A DNA stretch of 64,000 bases, taken from Megamonas sp. UBA1796. GTDB lineage: Bacteria; Bacillota; Negativicutes; Selenomonadales; Selenomonadaceae. The stretch lies in assembly GCA_002319795.1 (NCBI GenBank), contig DCFU01000027.1:62001-126000 (forward strand). The letters are read 5' to 3'. Under the pieces are notes generated by a model. That model ran no database searches, was not told where the DNA came from, and was given only the letters and a program-made list of their open reading frames with translations. Positions 36,385 through 44,679 of the stretch are shown here, piece by piece (position 1 is the stretch's first letter; every line of letters starts with the position of its first letter). The translations under genes and the position numbers were made by a program.

Positions 36385-36876
36385 TCAATGTCCCGAAGTG
36401 AAAATTCCACGCAGATCCTGCATGACATGTCTGGGGCATTTTACTAAACACATTCCGCAGCTCAAACAGTAGGTTTCATCGATAACCGCACAGTTATCCC
36501 TGATGTGAACTGCACTGGCAGTACAGGTTCTCTCACAAATGCCACAGCCGATGCAGCTGACCTGGCATTCTTTTCTGGCATCTGCGCCCTTATCGTGGTT
36601 TGAACATTTCACCACGATATAGTTCGCACATTCATGGATATGAATGAGCTGCTGTGGACAAACCCGCACACACATGCCGCAAGCAATGCATTTCTCCTCT
36701 GCCACTTCTGCTACCCCATAAGAATTGATAGAAATGGCGCCAAACTTACAAGCCGATGCACAGGCACGGCAGCCGCTGCAGCCATAGGTACATTTTGCTT
36801 CTTCTTGATTGGCCCTGCAGCCTCCGTTACATGCAACGAGAGCTGCTCTATATGGGAATTTTTTTTTCATCACCAT
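36385..36876 (-). CDS. RnfB-like polyferredoxin, four [4Fe-4S] motifs, partner of XdhD
   Basis: A 163-residue Cys-rich protein with four Cx2Cx2Cx3C clusters: CSGCRACASAC, CIACGMCVRVC, CIGCGICERTC and CLSCGMCLVKC. The N-terminus (AALVACNGGCRANQEEAKC) closely recalls the central part of RnfB, but the membrane anchor and the rest of RnfB are absent. Size and context also recall E. coli YgfS of the same cluster. It overlaps the xdhD stop by 7 nt (ATGGTGA junction) with AAAGGAAAG as ribosome site, so it is translated together with xdhD. It probably carries electrons to or from the molybdenum enzyme. Confidence 0.9.
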   Translation of the reverse strand: MVMKKKFPYRAALVACNGGCRANQEEAKCTYGCSGCRACASACKFGAISINSYGVAEVAEEKCIACGMCVRVCPQQLIHIHECANYIVVKCSNHDKGADARKECQVSCIGCGICERTCTASAVHIRDNCAVIDETYCLSCGMCLVKCPRHVMQDLRGIFTSGH

Positions 36877-39461
36877 GATCCGTCTTTCCTTTCATACGGT
36901 GTATGGACAAGCGGCAAGCTGTAACGCCGCTCATGATCATATCTGAAGTATGCATCCGCAATCGCAGGAGCTGTCGGAATCGACGTAATCTCGCCGATTC
37001 CGATGGCACCACAAGCCACCTTCAGCCCCGGTTTATCTATCACAATGGCTTCGATTTCTGGAACCTCATGGGCCCGAAACAAACCCAGAGAGCCATATTT
37101 TTCAATTGGCTTACAGTTTTTATCTATCGGATATCTTTCCCTTAAGGCATACCCAATCGACATAACCACACCGCCTTCGATTTGTCCTTCACAGGAAAGC
37201 GGATTGACAGCCTTTCCCACATCATGCGCAGCGACTACCTTTTCAATTTTTCCTGTTTTCGAATCCAGTATACAAAGCTGCGTGGCATAACCGTATGCTA
37301 CATGCGATACAGGATTTGGAACATCTGCCCCCAAGGGATCGGTTTTTGCCAGATATTCGCCATAATAGAAACATCCAACCATATCGTTTAAATTCTTTCC
37401 CTTTTTGCGATCCTCCATAAATTTTTCACAAGCCCGGCGGCAGGCTTCCCCCGTCACCAGCGTCTGTCTAGAACCGGAAGTCGTGCCAGAGTCAGGAGAT
37501 ATCCATGTATTGCTCCGTTCATAGACAATCTCCTCATGCTGTAAGTCCGTGTTGGTCACCACCATTTGGACAAGAACGGTTCCCAAGCCTTGTCCAATGC
37601 AGGAAGCTCCCGCATAAATATGTACTTTTTTATCCGGCTCAACAATCAGTTTGACGCGCCCTGTATCCGGGATACCAACCCCAACTCCGGCATTTTTCAT
37701 CGCGCAACCCAGGCCAGCTGGCTTTCCAGCTGCAATGGCTGCATCGTATTCCGGTTTGACAGCCATAAGTGTTTCCACCAGGCCCGTAGAATCATCGACA
37801 ATCTGACCATTTGGAAGCACACCCCAAGGCCGTATTGCATTTCTATAACGGATTTCCCATGGCGAAATTCCCACCTCGTCCGCCATCATATTAAGCAGGG
37901 TCTCCGTCACGAAACAGGTTTGCGTAACGCCAAAACCACGAAAGGCTCCCGCCGGAGGATTATTCGTATAATAGGCAGTACCCTCAATTTCAAAATTCTG
38001 ATAGGTATAGGGACCAGCGGCATGCGTGCAGGCACGTTCAAGTACAGGCCCGCCAAGGGACGCAAATGCACCTGTATCCGAAGCAACAGTCGCCTTTACT
38101 CCCTGAATGATTCCATTTTCATCGCACCCCATGGTAAAATCCATCTCAAAATGATGCCGCTTAGGGTGAATCAGCAACGATTCCGCCCTGGAAAGCTTGA
38201 CTTTAACCGGCCGCTTTGTCAGATACGTGATAAGCGCCGCATGATGCTGCACGGTCATATCTTCCTTGCCACCAAAGCCGCCCCCCACCAAAGCATTCTG
38301 TACCTTTATCTTATCCGTCCCAAGAAGCAGCCGGCATTCATGAAGCGTCTGATGCGCCGATTGATCCGTGGAATAAATAAACATATCTCCATCCTCATCG
38401 ATATAGGATACAGCACATTCCGGTTCCAAAAATGCATGTTCCGTCCATGGAGTTTCGAAATGATGCGAAATTACATGTTTTGCCTGTTGGATAGCCTCGG
38501 CGGCATTGCCGCGGCTTATATGTTTATAGGCACATATATTATCCTTCTCCTCATCAAAAACCTTTGGTGCATCCGATGCGGCCGCTTCCTGGATATTATG
38601 AACAGCCGGCAGTATCTCATACTCTACGCGTATGAGTTTCTTGGCCTTTTCTACGGTTTCACAATTCTCCGCGGCTACGAGAGCAATCGCATCTCCCAGA
38701 AAATGCGTAAGTCCGCCTGGCGGTATAAGCGTATACTGGTCATGCTTCAGATGGCCTATCTTATTCTCGCCCGGGATATCTTCGGCTGTCAGCACTGCTA
38801 CGACACCCGGCAATGCCTTCGCTGCCGAGGTATCTATAGAAAGAACCCGTGCCCGCGGATATTTGCTTCGGAGTGCCGAACCATAAAGCATCCCATCCAA
38901 ATAATAATCATCCGGATATTTGCCTGTGCCCAGAACCTTTTCCTCTGCATCGAGCCGCTGCACGCGCGCTCCAAGTTTCCAGTCATCTGCTCCCTTCTCA
39001 GGGATTCTACCCTCACGCGTGATTTTTGCGGCCAGCTTTACGGCAGCAATGATTTTAACATAGCCCGTACAGCGGCAGTAATTGTTACGCAAGGCATAAC
39101 AAATTTCCGAATCCGTCGGATCTGGATTTTTATCGAGCAAAGCCTTCGTACACATAACCATTCCAGGAATACAGAAACCACACTGCACCGCACCAGCCTC
39201 CGCATAAGCAAAGCTGTAAACCTTGGTCTCCCATGCTGTAAGCCCTTCAACCGTAATGACACTTTTCCCTTGCAAAGAATCGGTATCCGGCACACAGGAT
39301 TTGCAGGCATTTCCATTAATAAGAACCGTACAGGCGCCACAGGCACCTTCACTGCATCCGTCTTTCGCTGCCAAAAGGTGCAGCTCATCACGAAGAAAAC
39401 GCAACAGCTTCTGATTTTTCGATGGTGTAACTACACACCCGTTTACAGTAAATGATATCAT
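36870..39461 (-). CDS. xdhD: XdhD-type molybdenum hydroxylase (purine hydroxylase), Fe-S and Mo domains fused
   Basis: An 863-residue xanthine dehydrogenase-family enzyme. The N-terminal plant-type [2Fe-2S] domain has Cys36, 41, 44 and 53; the second [2Fe-2S] domain has Cys94, 97, 129 and 131. Then follows the molybdopterin domain (about 165-863) with GGGFGGKED, GAFRGFGVTQ and the C-terminal Glu region CGAIGIGE. The FAD domain of classical xanthine dehydrogenase is absent, as in E. coli XdhD, and no separate FAD-subunit gene is in the window. In the E. coli-type cluster the enzyme is thought to need selenium at its cofactor. Members act on xanthine or urate. It is divergent from the ygeXYW operon and coupled to the polyferredoxin. 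Confidence 0.93.
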   Translation of the reverse strand: MISFTVNGCVVTPSKNQKLLRFLRDELHLLAAKDGCSEGACGACTVLINGNACKSCVPDTDSLQGKSVITVEGLTAWETKVYSFAYAEAGAVQCGFCIPGMVMCTKALLDKNPDPTDSEICYALRNNYCRCTGYVKIIAAVKLAAKITREGRIPEKGADDWKLGARVQRLDAEEKVLGTGKYPDDYYLDGMLYGSALRSKYPRARVLSIDTSAAKALPGVVAVLTAEDIPGENKIGHLKHDQYTLIPPGGLTHFLGDAIALVAAENCETVEKAKKLIRVEYEILPAVHNIQEAAASDAPKVFDEEKDNICAYKHISRGNAAEAIQQAKHVISHHFETPWTEHAFLEPECAVSYIDEDGDMFIYSTDQSAHQTLHECRLLLGTDKIKVQNALVGGGFGGKEDMTVQHHAALITYLTKRPVKVKLSRAESLLIHPKRHHFEMDFTMGCDENGIIQGVKATVASDTGAFASLGGPVLERACTHAAGPYTYQNFEIEGTAYYTNNPPAGAFRGFGVTQTCFVTETLLNMMADEVGISPWEIRYRNAIRPWGVLPNGQIVDDSTGLVETLMAVKPEYDAAIAAGKPAGLGCAMKNAGVGVGIPDTGRVKLIVEPDKKVHIYAGASCIGQGLGTVLVQMVVTNTDLQHEEIVYERSNTWISPDSGTTSGSRQTLVTGEACRRACEKFMEDRKKGKNLNDMVGCFYYGEYLAKTDPLGADVPNPVSHVAYGYATQLCILDSKTGKIEKVVAAHDVGKAVNPLSCEGQIEGGVVMSIGYALRERYPIDKNCKPIEKYGSLGLFRAHEVPEIEAIVIDKPGLKVACGAIGIGEITSIPTAPAIADAYFRYDHERRYSLPLVHTPYERKDGSW

Positions 39462-39730
39462 ATTAGAAACCTCTTTTTCACACTTATCAACTTCCGATAA
39501 ATATCATAATAATTTTCGCACTTTTCCCACTCTTAGTTTATCATCTTATATTGGCTCTCGCAAGCAAAAAACTAAAAAAAATTTTAAATGTCTAAAAAAT
39601 TTTGTGATTTTTCTCTTGCAAAGAATAAAAATTGTGCTATAGTAAAAATATATATAAAATTTTTTTTAGGCTAGCTAATCACAATTGCATAAAAAAGCTA
39701 CATCTGAATAAATTGAAGGGGGACTAAAAA
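39462..39730. other. Divergent control region between xdhD and ygeX
   Basis: A 269-nt very AT-rich region holding the divergent promoters of the two halves of the catabolic locus. On the plus side a good promoter is visible (39616-39643). On the minus side a weaker TTGCGA-N17-TAAACT pair may drive xdhD. No coding frame is visible. Confidence 0.55.
39616..39643 (+). promoter_or_regulatory. Promoter of the ygeXYW-carbamate kinase operon
   Basis: TTGCAA (39616-39621), 16-nt spacer ending in TGTGC, TATAGT (39638-39643); the TG one base before the -10 gives an extended -10. About 87 nt upstream of the ygeX start. Confidence 0.6.
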
Positions 39731-40927
39731 TTGGAAAACGATTTAAAATGGTCTATGAACCATATGCCTGCGACAGAAGATAAAAATCTATCTGTCATGT
39801 CTGTGACCGAGGTGCAAAAAGCACGCACCTTCCACAAAAGCTTCCCGCAGTATTCGGTAACGCCGCTGGTAAATTTAGAAAAAATGGCAGCCTACCTCGG
39901 ACTGGGAAAAGTTATGGTAAAAGACGAATCTTATCGTTTTGGGCTTAATGCTTTCAAGGTACTCGGCGGCTCTTACGCAGTAGCCCGTTATATTGCGGAT
40001 GAGACTGGCAGGGATGTATCCGAACTTCCTTATAATGTACTTACCTCGGCCAAGCTCCAGCAGGAATTTGGTCAGGCTACATTTTTTTCCGCTACAGATG
40101 GCAACCATGGCCGCGGCGTAGCCTGGTCGGCGAATAAGCTCGGACAGAAATCCGTAATCTTTATGCCAAAGGGCTCGACGCTTACGCGCCTCAACAACAT
40201 CAAAGCCGAGGGCGCAACCGCGACAATTGAAACTGTCAATTACGATGAATGCGTACGTATGGCGGCTGCCGCTGCGGCAAAAACAAAGCATGGCGTCGTC
40301 GTACAGGACACCGCCTGGGAAGGGTATGAAAAAATCCCTTCCTGGATCATGCAGGGTTACGGCACTATGGCAAACGAAGCAGACGAACAATTCGCCGAAC
40401 GTCCGACACATGTCTTCGTGCAGGCTGGCGTCGGATCTTTGGCTGGCGCAGTCGTCGGTTATTTCGCTAACCGCTACAAGGACAATCCCCCAACCATGAT
40501 CGTAGTTGAAGCAGATGCAGCCGCCTGTCTCTATAAAGGTGCTGTCGCCGGTGACGGAGACATCCGGATTGTCGATGGCGATATGGAAACCATCATGGCG
40601 GGGCTGGCCTGCGGTGAACCGAATATCACCTCCTGGGATATCCTGAAGAATCACGTAAAATGTTTCATTGCAGCTAAGGATCCTGTAGCTGTGCGCGGCA
40701 TGCGCATGCTCGCAGCACCTTGCAAGGGTGATTCGCCGATAACTTCCGGGGAATCCGGGGCTGCACCATTCGGAGCACTCGCTACACTCATGAAAAATGA
40801 AGCTTTCAAAGAACTTCGCAGCACTCTGGGGCTTGATAAGAATTCCAAGGTTCTGCTATTCTCCACCGAAGGGGATACCGATCCGGAACGTTACAAGAAC
40901 ATCGTCTGGGACGGCAAAGAAAAATAA
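39731..40927 (+). CDS. ygeX: Diaminopropionate ammonia-lyase
   Basis: A 398-residue PLP enzyme, the same length as E. coli YgeX. It splits 2,3-diaminopropionate into pyruvate and two ammonia through a 2-aminoacrylate intermediate. Lys76 in GLNAFKVLGGSYA is the PLP Schiff-base residue; SATDGNHGRGVAW matches the substrate/phosphate region of fold-type II enzymes, and a late GESGAAPFGAL binds the cofactor phosphate side. Translation begins at TTG (39731), supported by GAAGGGGG 8 nt upstream and by no ATG until residue 9. First gene of the ygeX-ygeY-ygeW-carbamate kinase operon. Confidence 0.95.
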   Translation: MENDLKWSMNHMPATEDKNLSVMSVTEVQKARTFHKSFPQYSVTPLVNLEKMAAYLGLGKVMVKDESYRFGLNAFKVLGGSYAVARYIADETGRDVSELPYNVLTSAKLQQEFGQATFFSATDGNHGRGVAWSANKLGQKSVIFMPKGSTLTRLNNIKAEGATATIETVNYDECVRMAAAAAAKTKHGVVVQDTAWEGYEKIPSWIMQGYGTMANEADEQFAERPTHVFVQAGVGSLAGAVVGYFANRYKDNPPTMIVVEADAAACLYKGAVAGDGDIRIVDGDMETIMAGLACGEPNITSWDILKNHVKCFIAAKDPVAVRGMRMLAAPCKGDSPITSGESGAAPFGALATLMKNEAFKELRSTLGLDKNSKVLLFSTEGDTDPERYKNIVWDGKEK

Positions 40928-40981
40928 CCCATTAAAAACTTTCTATATAATGTAATAAAACAATTTGAAGGAGGCAATCAA

Positions 40982-42307
40982 ATGTCATTAACCACACAAG
41001 AATACGCCAAAATCAAGGAACAGGCCCAGAATTATGAAGCCGATATGACGGCTTTTCTCAGGGCAATTGTCAAAAATCCGGGAGAATCCTGCGATGAAGA
41101 AAAGCATGTTATGACCATCAAATCAGAAATGGAAAAACTCGGCTTTGATGAAGTCAGAATTGACGACATGGGAAATGTCATGGGATTCATGGGCAGCGGC
41201 AAAACACTCATTGGCTTTGACGCACATATCGATACTGTTGGTATCGGTAATCGTGGAAATTGGAAATTTGATCCGTATGAAGGGTATGAAACAGACGAGG
41301 AAATTGGCGGACGCGGCACCTCGGATCAGCTTGGCGGCATTGTTTCCGCCGTCTATGGTGCTAAAATCATGAAAGACCTCGGCCTTCTCAATGATAAATA
41401 CCGCGTTATGGTCGTTGGTACCGTACAGGAAGAAGACTGCGATGGCCTTTGCTGGGAATATATCTGTAAAGAAGATAAAATCCGTCCGGACTTCGTCGTT
41501 TCCACTGAACCTACAGACGGCGGCATTTATCGTGGACAACGCGGCCGTATGGAAATCCGCATTGACGTTAAGGGCGTATCCTGCCATGGCTCCGCTCCGG
41601 AACGCGGTGATAACGCTATTTTCAAGATGGCCGATATCCTGCAGGATGTCCGTGCTCTCAATGAGAACAGCGACGAAGATTCCCTGGACGTCAAGGGCCT
41701 CATCAAAATGTTGAATCCCAAATATAACCCGCAGTCCAAAGAAGCCCGCTTCCTTGGACGCGGTACGGTAACCTGCTCAGAAATATTCTTCACTTCCCCC
41801 TCGCGCTGTGCCGTCGCAGATTCATGTGCCGTTTCACTGGACCGCCGCATGACTGCCGGTGAAACCTGGCAGAGCTGCCTGGATGAAATCCGCCAGCTGC
41901 CTATGGTCAAAAAATATGGTGACGATGTAAAGGTCTCCATGTACAATTATGAACGGGCCTCCTGGAAGGATCTTGTTTATCCAATCGAGTGCTACTTCCC
42001 GACCTGGGTCATTCCAGAAGACCACCAGGTAACCAAAGCAATGGAAGAAGCCTACAAGAATCTCTACGGCAAAACCCGTATTGGCACGAAAACCACCGAA
42101 GAGATGCGCAAAGCTCGCCCTCTTACAGATAAATGGACCTTTTCGACAAACGGTGTTTCCATCATGGGACGCAACGGTATCCCCTGCATAGGTTTCGGCC
42201 CTGGTGCCGAGGCACAGGCACATGCTCCGAACGAGATGACCTGGAAAGCCGATCTGTGCGTATGCGCAGCTGTATATGCAGCTCTTCCGTCCTGCTATTG
42301 TAAATAA
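40982..42307 (+). CDS. ygeY: YgeY: M20-family metal-dependent hydrolase
   Basis: A 441-residue peptidase-family M20 protein. Zinc-ligand motifs are GFDAHIDTVG (His, Asp), RGTSDQLGGI (Asp), TVQEEDCDG (Glu-Glu) and the C-terminal HAPNE (His); the lid domain lies at about 190-310. M20 members hydrolyse peptide or amide bonds in small substrates. In the urate cluster it probably cleaves a ureido or amide intermediate to release diaminopropionate; the precise substrate is inferred only. AAGGAGG lies 7 nt upstream of the ATG, 54 nt after ygeX. Confidence 0.93.
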   Translation: MSLTTQEYAKIKEQAQNYEADMTAFLRAIVKNPGESCDEEKHVMTIKSEMEKLGFDEVRIDDMGNVMGFMGSGKTLIGFDAHIDTVGIGNRGNWKFDPYEGYETDEEIGGRGTSDQLGGIVSAVYGAKIMKDLGLLNDKYRVMVVGTVQEEDCDGLCWEYICKEDKIRPDFVVSTEPTDGGIYRGQRGRMEIRIDVKGVSCHGSAPERGDNAIFKMADILQDVRALNENSDEDSLDVKGLIKMLNPKYNPQSKEARFLGRGTVTCSEIFFTSPSRCAVADSCAVSLDRRMTAGETWQSCLDEIRQLPMVKKYGDDVKVSMYNYERASWKDLVYPIECYFPTWVIPEDHQVTKAMEEAYKNLYGKTRIGTKTTEEMRKARPLTDKWTFSTNGVSIMGRNGIPCIGFGPGAEAQAHAPNEMTWKADLCVCAAVYAALPSCYCK

Positions 42308-42337
42308 TAAACCCACAAATAAAGGAGACGAAACAAC

Positions 42338-43540
42338 ATGGCAAAGAAAAATTTACAGGATTTTATAAAAGACCTCAACAACTTATCATTTGACAGCATG
42401 TATCAAAATGACTTCTTCCTCACTTGGGAAAAGACCCTCGACGAACTGAAAGCTACCTGGTCTGTAGCAGATGCACTGCGCTATCTCCGTGAGCATAATA
42501 TCTCGACCAAGGTCTTCGACTCAGGTCTGGGCATCTCGCTTTTCCGCGATAATTCCACCAGAACACGTTTTTCCTTTGCTTCAGCCTGTAATTTATTAGG
42601 CCTTAAAGTACAGGATCTCGATGAGAAGAAAAGCCAGGTTGCACATGGTGAAACGGTCCGTGAAACCTCCAATATGATTTCCTTTATGGCGGATGTCATT
42701 GGTATCCGCGATGATATGTATATCGGCAAGGGCAACACTTACATGCATGAAGTATCCGAGTCCGTACAACAGGGATACAAGGACGGCATCCTCGGCCAGC
42801 GTCCGACGCTTGTCAGCCTCCAATGCGATATCGACCATCCTACCCAGTGCATGTCCGATGCGCTCCATATCATTCATGAAATGGGCGGCATTGAGAATCT
42901 CAAGGGCAAAAAAGTTGCTATGACCTGGGCCTATTCCCCGTCCTATGGTAAGCCTCTCTCCGTTCCGCAGGGCGTAATCGGCCTCCTCAGCCGTCTCGGC
43001 ATGGATGTCGTTCTCGCACATCCTGAGGGCTATGAAGTCATGCAGGATGTTGCCGACGTAGCTGCCAAAAATGCCAAGGAATCCGGCGGTTCCTTCAAGG
43101 TAACAAACGATATGAAGGAAGCCTTCAAGGACGCGGATATTGTCTATCCGAAATCCTGGGCACCGTTTGCAGCCATGGAAAAAAGAACCAATCTCTATGC
43201 CGACGGCGATACCGACGGCATCAATAAGCTTGAAAAGGAACTTCTCACACAGAACGCACAGCATAAAGACTGGTGCTGCACCGAAGAGATGATGAAGCTT
43301 ACCAAGAACGGCAAAGCACTCTATCTCCATTGCCTGCCGGCTGATATCAACGGCGTATCCTGCAAAGATGGTGAAGTTGAGTCCACCGTATTCGACAGAT
43401 ACCGCGATCCGCTGTATAAGGAAGCCAGCTACAAGCCATATATCATTGCCGCAATGATTATGCTCGCACAGTTCAAGAACCCAGCCAAAGTGCTGGCTGA
43501 TCTGGAAAAGAACGGAAACAGCAGGAAATTTGCTGAATAA
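42338..43540 (+). CDS. ygeW: YgeW: knotted carbamoyltransferase of the aspartate/ornithine transcarbamylase family
   Basis: A 400-residue cytoplasmic transcarbamylase homologue. The carbamoyl-phosphate loop is NSTRTRFSF (about 69), the second site QCDIDHPTQCMSD, and the late motif LHCLPAD. Length matches E. coli YgeW (about 396), longer than OTC. In this setting it probably runs in the catabolic direction, giving carbamoyl phosphate from a carbamoylated intermediate for the kinase that follows. A good AAAGGAG site precedes the ATG; 30 nt separates it from ygeY. Confidence 0.93.
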   Translation: MAKKNLQDFIKDLNNLSFDSMYQNDFFLTWEKTLDELKATWSVADALRYLREHNISTKVFDSGLGISLFRDNSTRTRFSFASACNLLGLKVQDLDEKKSQVAHGETVRETSNMISFMADVIGIRDDMYIGKGNTYMHEVSESVQQGYKDGILGQRPTLVSLQCDIDHPTQCMSDALHIIHEMGGIENLKGKKVAMTWAYSPSYGKPLSVPQGVIGLLSRLGMDVVLAHPEGYEVMQDVADVAAKNAKESGGSFKVTNDMKEAFKDADIVYPKSWAPFAAMEKRTNLYADGDTDGINKLEKELLTQNAQHKDWCCTEEMMKLTKNGKALYLHCLPADINGVSCKDGEVESTVFDRYRDPLYKEASYKPYIIAAMIMLAQFKNPAKVLADLEKNGNSRKFAE

Positions 43541-43569
43541 AAAAATCCCTTTCGTTGGGTCAGCTTCCC

Positions 43570-43592
43570 GGAGCCGCTCACAAAGCGGCTCT
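43570..43592 (+). promoter_or_regulatory. Hairpin between ygeW and carbamate kinase
   Basis: GGAGCCGCT/AGCGGCTCT stem (with one G-U at the base) and 5-nt loop, without an immediate T-run (TGAGGAGCTCTTTT follows). It lies 30 nt after ygeW and before the kinase ribosome site; it may stabilise the upstream mRNA or cause partial termination. Confidence 0.45.
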
Positions 43593-43629
43593 GAGGAGCT
43601 CTTTTATTTCATGAAGGAGGCAGATTATT

Positions 43630-44577
43630 ATGACAAACAAGAAAAAAAGAATGGTTATTGCTCTCGGCGGCAATGCTTTGGGAAATACGCTTCCTGAGCA
43701 GATGCAGGCCGTAAAAATTACGTCAAAGGCTATCGTCGACCTTATGGAAGAAGGATGCGAACTCGTTATCGTCCACGGCAACGGCCCACAGGTCGGCATC
43801 ATCAATAACGCCATGACGGACTACGCCCATCACATCCAAAGCACCTGCCTGACACCTCTGTCGGTTTGTGGTGCTATGAGTCAGGCATATGTAGGCTATG
43901 ACCTGCAAAACAGTCTGCGCGAGGAGTTCCTCAATCGCCAGCTTACCCCTCCACCAATTGCTACCATCATTACACAAACCCGTGTCGATGCGGATGACCC
44001 TGCTTTTACGGAGCCTACAAAGCCCATCGGTACTTTTATGACAAAGGAAGAAGCACGGGAAGCCGCTGGCGAACGCGGCTGGATTGTCAAGGAGGATGCG
44101 GGCCGGGGATACCGTCGTGTCGTAGCCTCACCGAAGCCAAAGGAAATCATTGAGCTCAGTGCTATCCGGGCCATGATGAATGATGGCGCACTTGTTATCT
44201 GTACCGGAGGCGGCGGTATTCCAGTCATCAGCGAAGGCAACCACCTCGCCGGTGCTGTAGCGGTCTTAGACAAAGACCTTTCGGCTGCTCTGCTCGCCGA
44301 AAGCCTCGATGCGGATTACCTTTTCATTCTCACCGCTGTCGAAAAAGCCGCTGTCAACTTCGGCAAACCGGACCAGAAATGGTTGGACCATATGACAGTA
44401 GCAGAAGCGGAACAGTACTGCCGTGAGGGACAATTTGCCCCGGGCTCGATGCTGCCAAAGGTACAGGCCTGCATCAATTTTGCCAAATCAGGCAAAGGCC
44501 GTACGGCTATGATTTCCTTGCTGGAAAAAGCCAAGGAAGCCCTGCGCAATGAAACGGGCACTACCATTTCCTTATAA
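43630..44577 (+). CDS. arcC: Carbamate kinase (ArcC/YqeA family)
   Basis: A 315-residue amino-acid kinase-family enzyme that makes ATP from carbamoyl phosphate and ADP, releasing ammonia and CO2. Motifs are VIALGGNALGN at the N-terminus, VHGNGPQVG, the conserved KEDAGRGYRRVVASPKP and TGGGGIPVI. It ends the ygeX operon and would provide its energy yield. E. coli has the equivalent yqeA in its related cluster. GAAGGAGG precedes the ATG by 9 nt. Confidence 0.95.
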   Translation: MTNKKKRMVIALGGNALGNTLPEQMQAVKITSKAIVDLMEEGCELVIVHGNGPQVGIINNAMTDYAHHIQSTCLTPLSVCGAMSQAYVGYDLQNSLREEFLNRQLTPPPIATIITQTRVDADDPAFTEPTKPIGTFMTKEEAREAAGERGWIVKEDAGRGYRRVVASPKPKEIIELSAIRAMMNDGALVICTGGGGIPVISEGNHLAGAVAVLDKDLSAALLAESLDADYLFILTAVEKAAVNFGKPDQKWLDHMTVAEAEQYCREGQFAPGSMLPKVQACINFAKSGKGRTAMISLLEKAKEALRNETGTTISL

Positions 44578-44580
44578 AGT

Positions 44581-44618
44581 AAAAGAGCGATTGTCCCTCA
44601 CCGGGAAATCGCTCTTTT
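44581..44618 (+). terminator. Terminator of the ygeXYW-carbamate kinase operon
   Basis: Perfect 12-bp stem AAAAGAGCGATT/AATCGCTCTTTT with a 14-nt loop and a T-rich tail, starting 4 nt after the kinase stop. Confidence 0.88.
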
Positions 44619-44637
44619 TATATACATTCATACGATA

Positions 44638-44660
44638 AAGGACGGCGTAAAGCCGTCCTT
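44638..44660 (-). terminator. Terminator-like hairpin after csaB
   Basis: Perfect 9-bp stem AAGGACGGC/GCCGTCCTT with 5-nt loop, 19 nt past the csaB stop on the minus strand. The T-run is short, so efficiency is uncertain. Confidence 0.6.
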
Positions 44661-44679
44661 ATATTTATGAGTTCTTCAA

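Noticed and set aside
37566..39455. A 629-codon plus-strand open frame antisense to xdhD
   Set aside because: It lies fully opposite a gene with complete family motifs, has no ribosome site, and its translation is rich in Arg/His/Ile as expected from antisense reading.
39462..39730. Sigma-54 promoter for the ygeX operon
   Set aside because: No GG-N10-GC pair with correct spacing; a sigma-A-type extended -10 promoter explains the region better.
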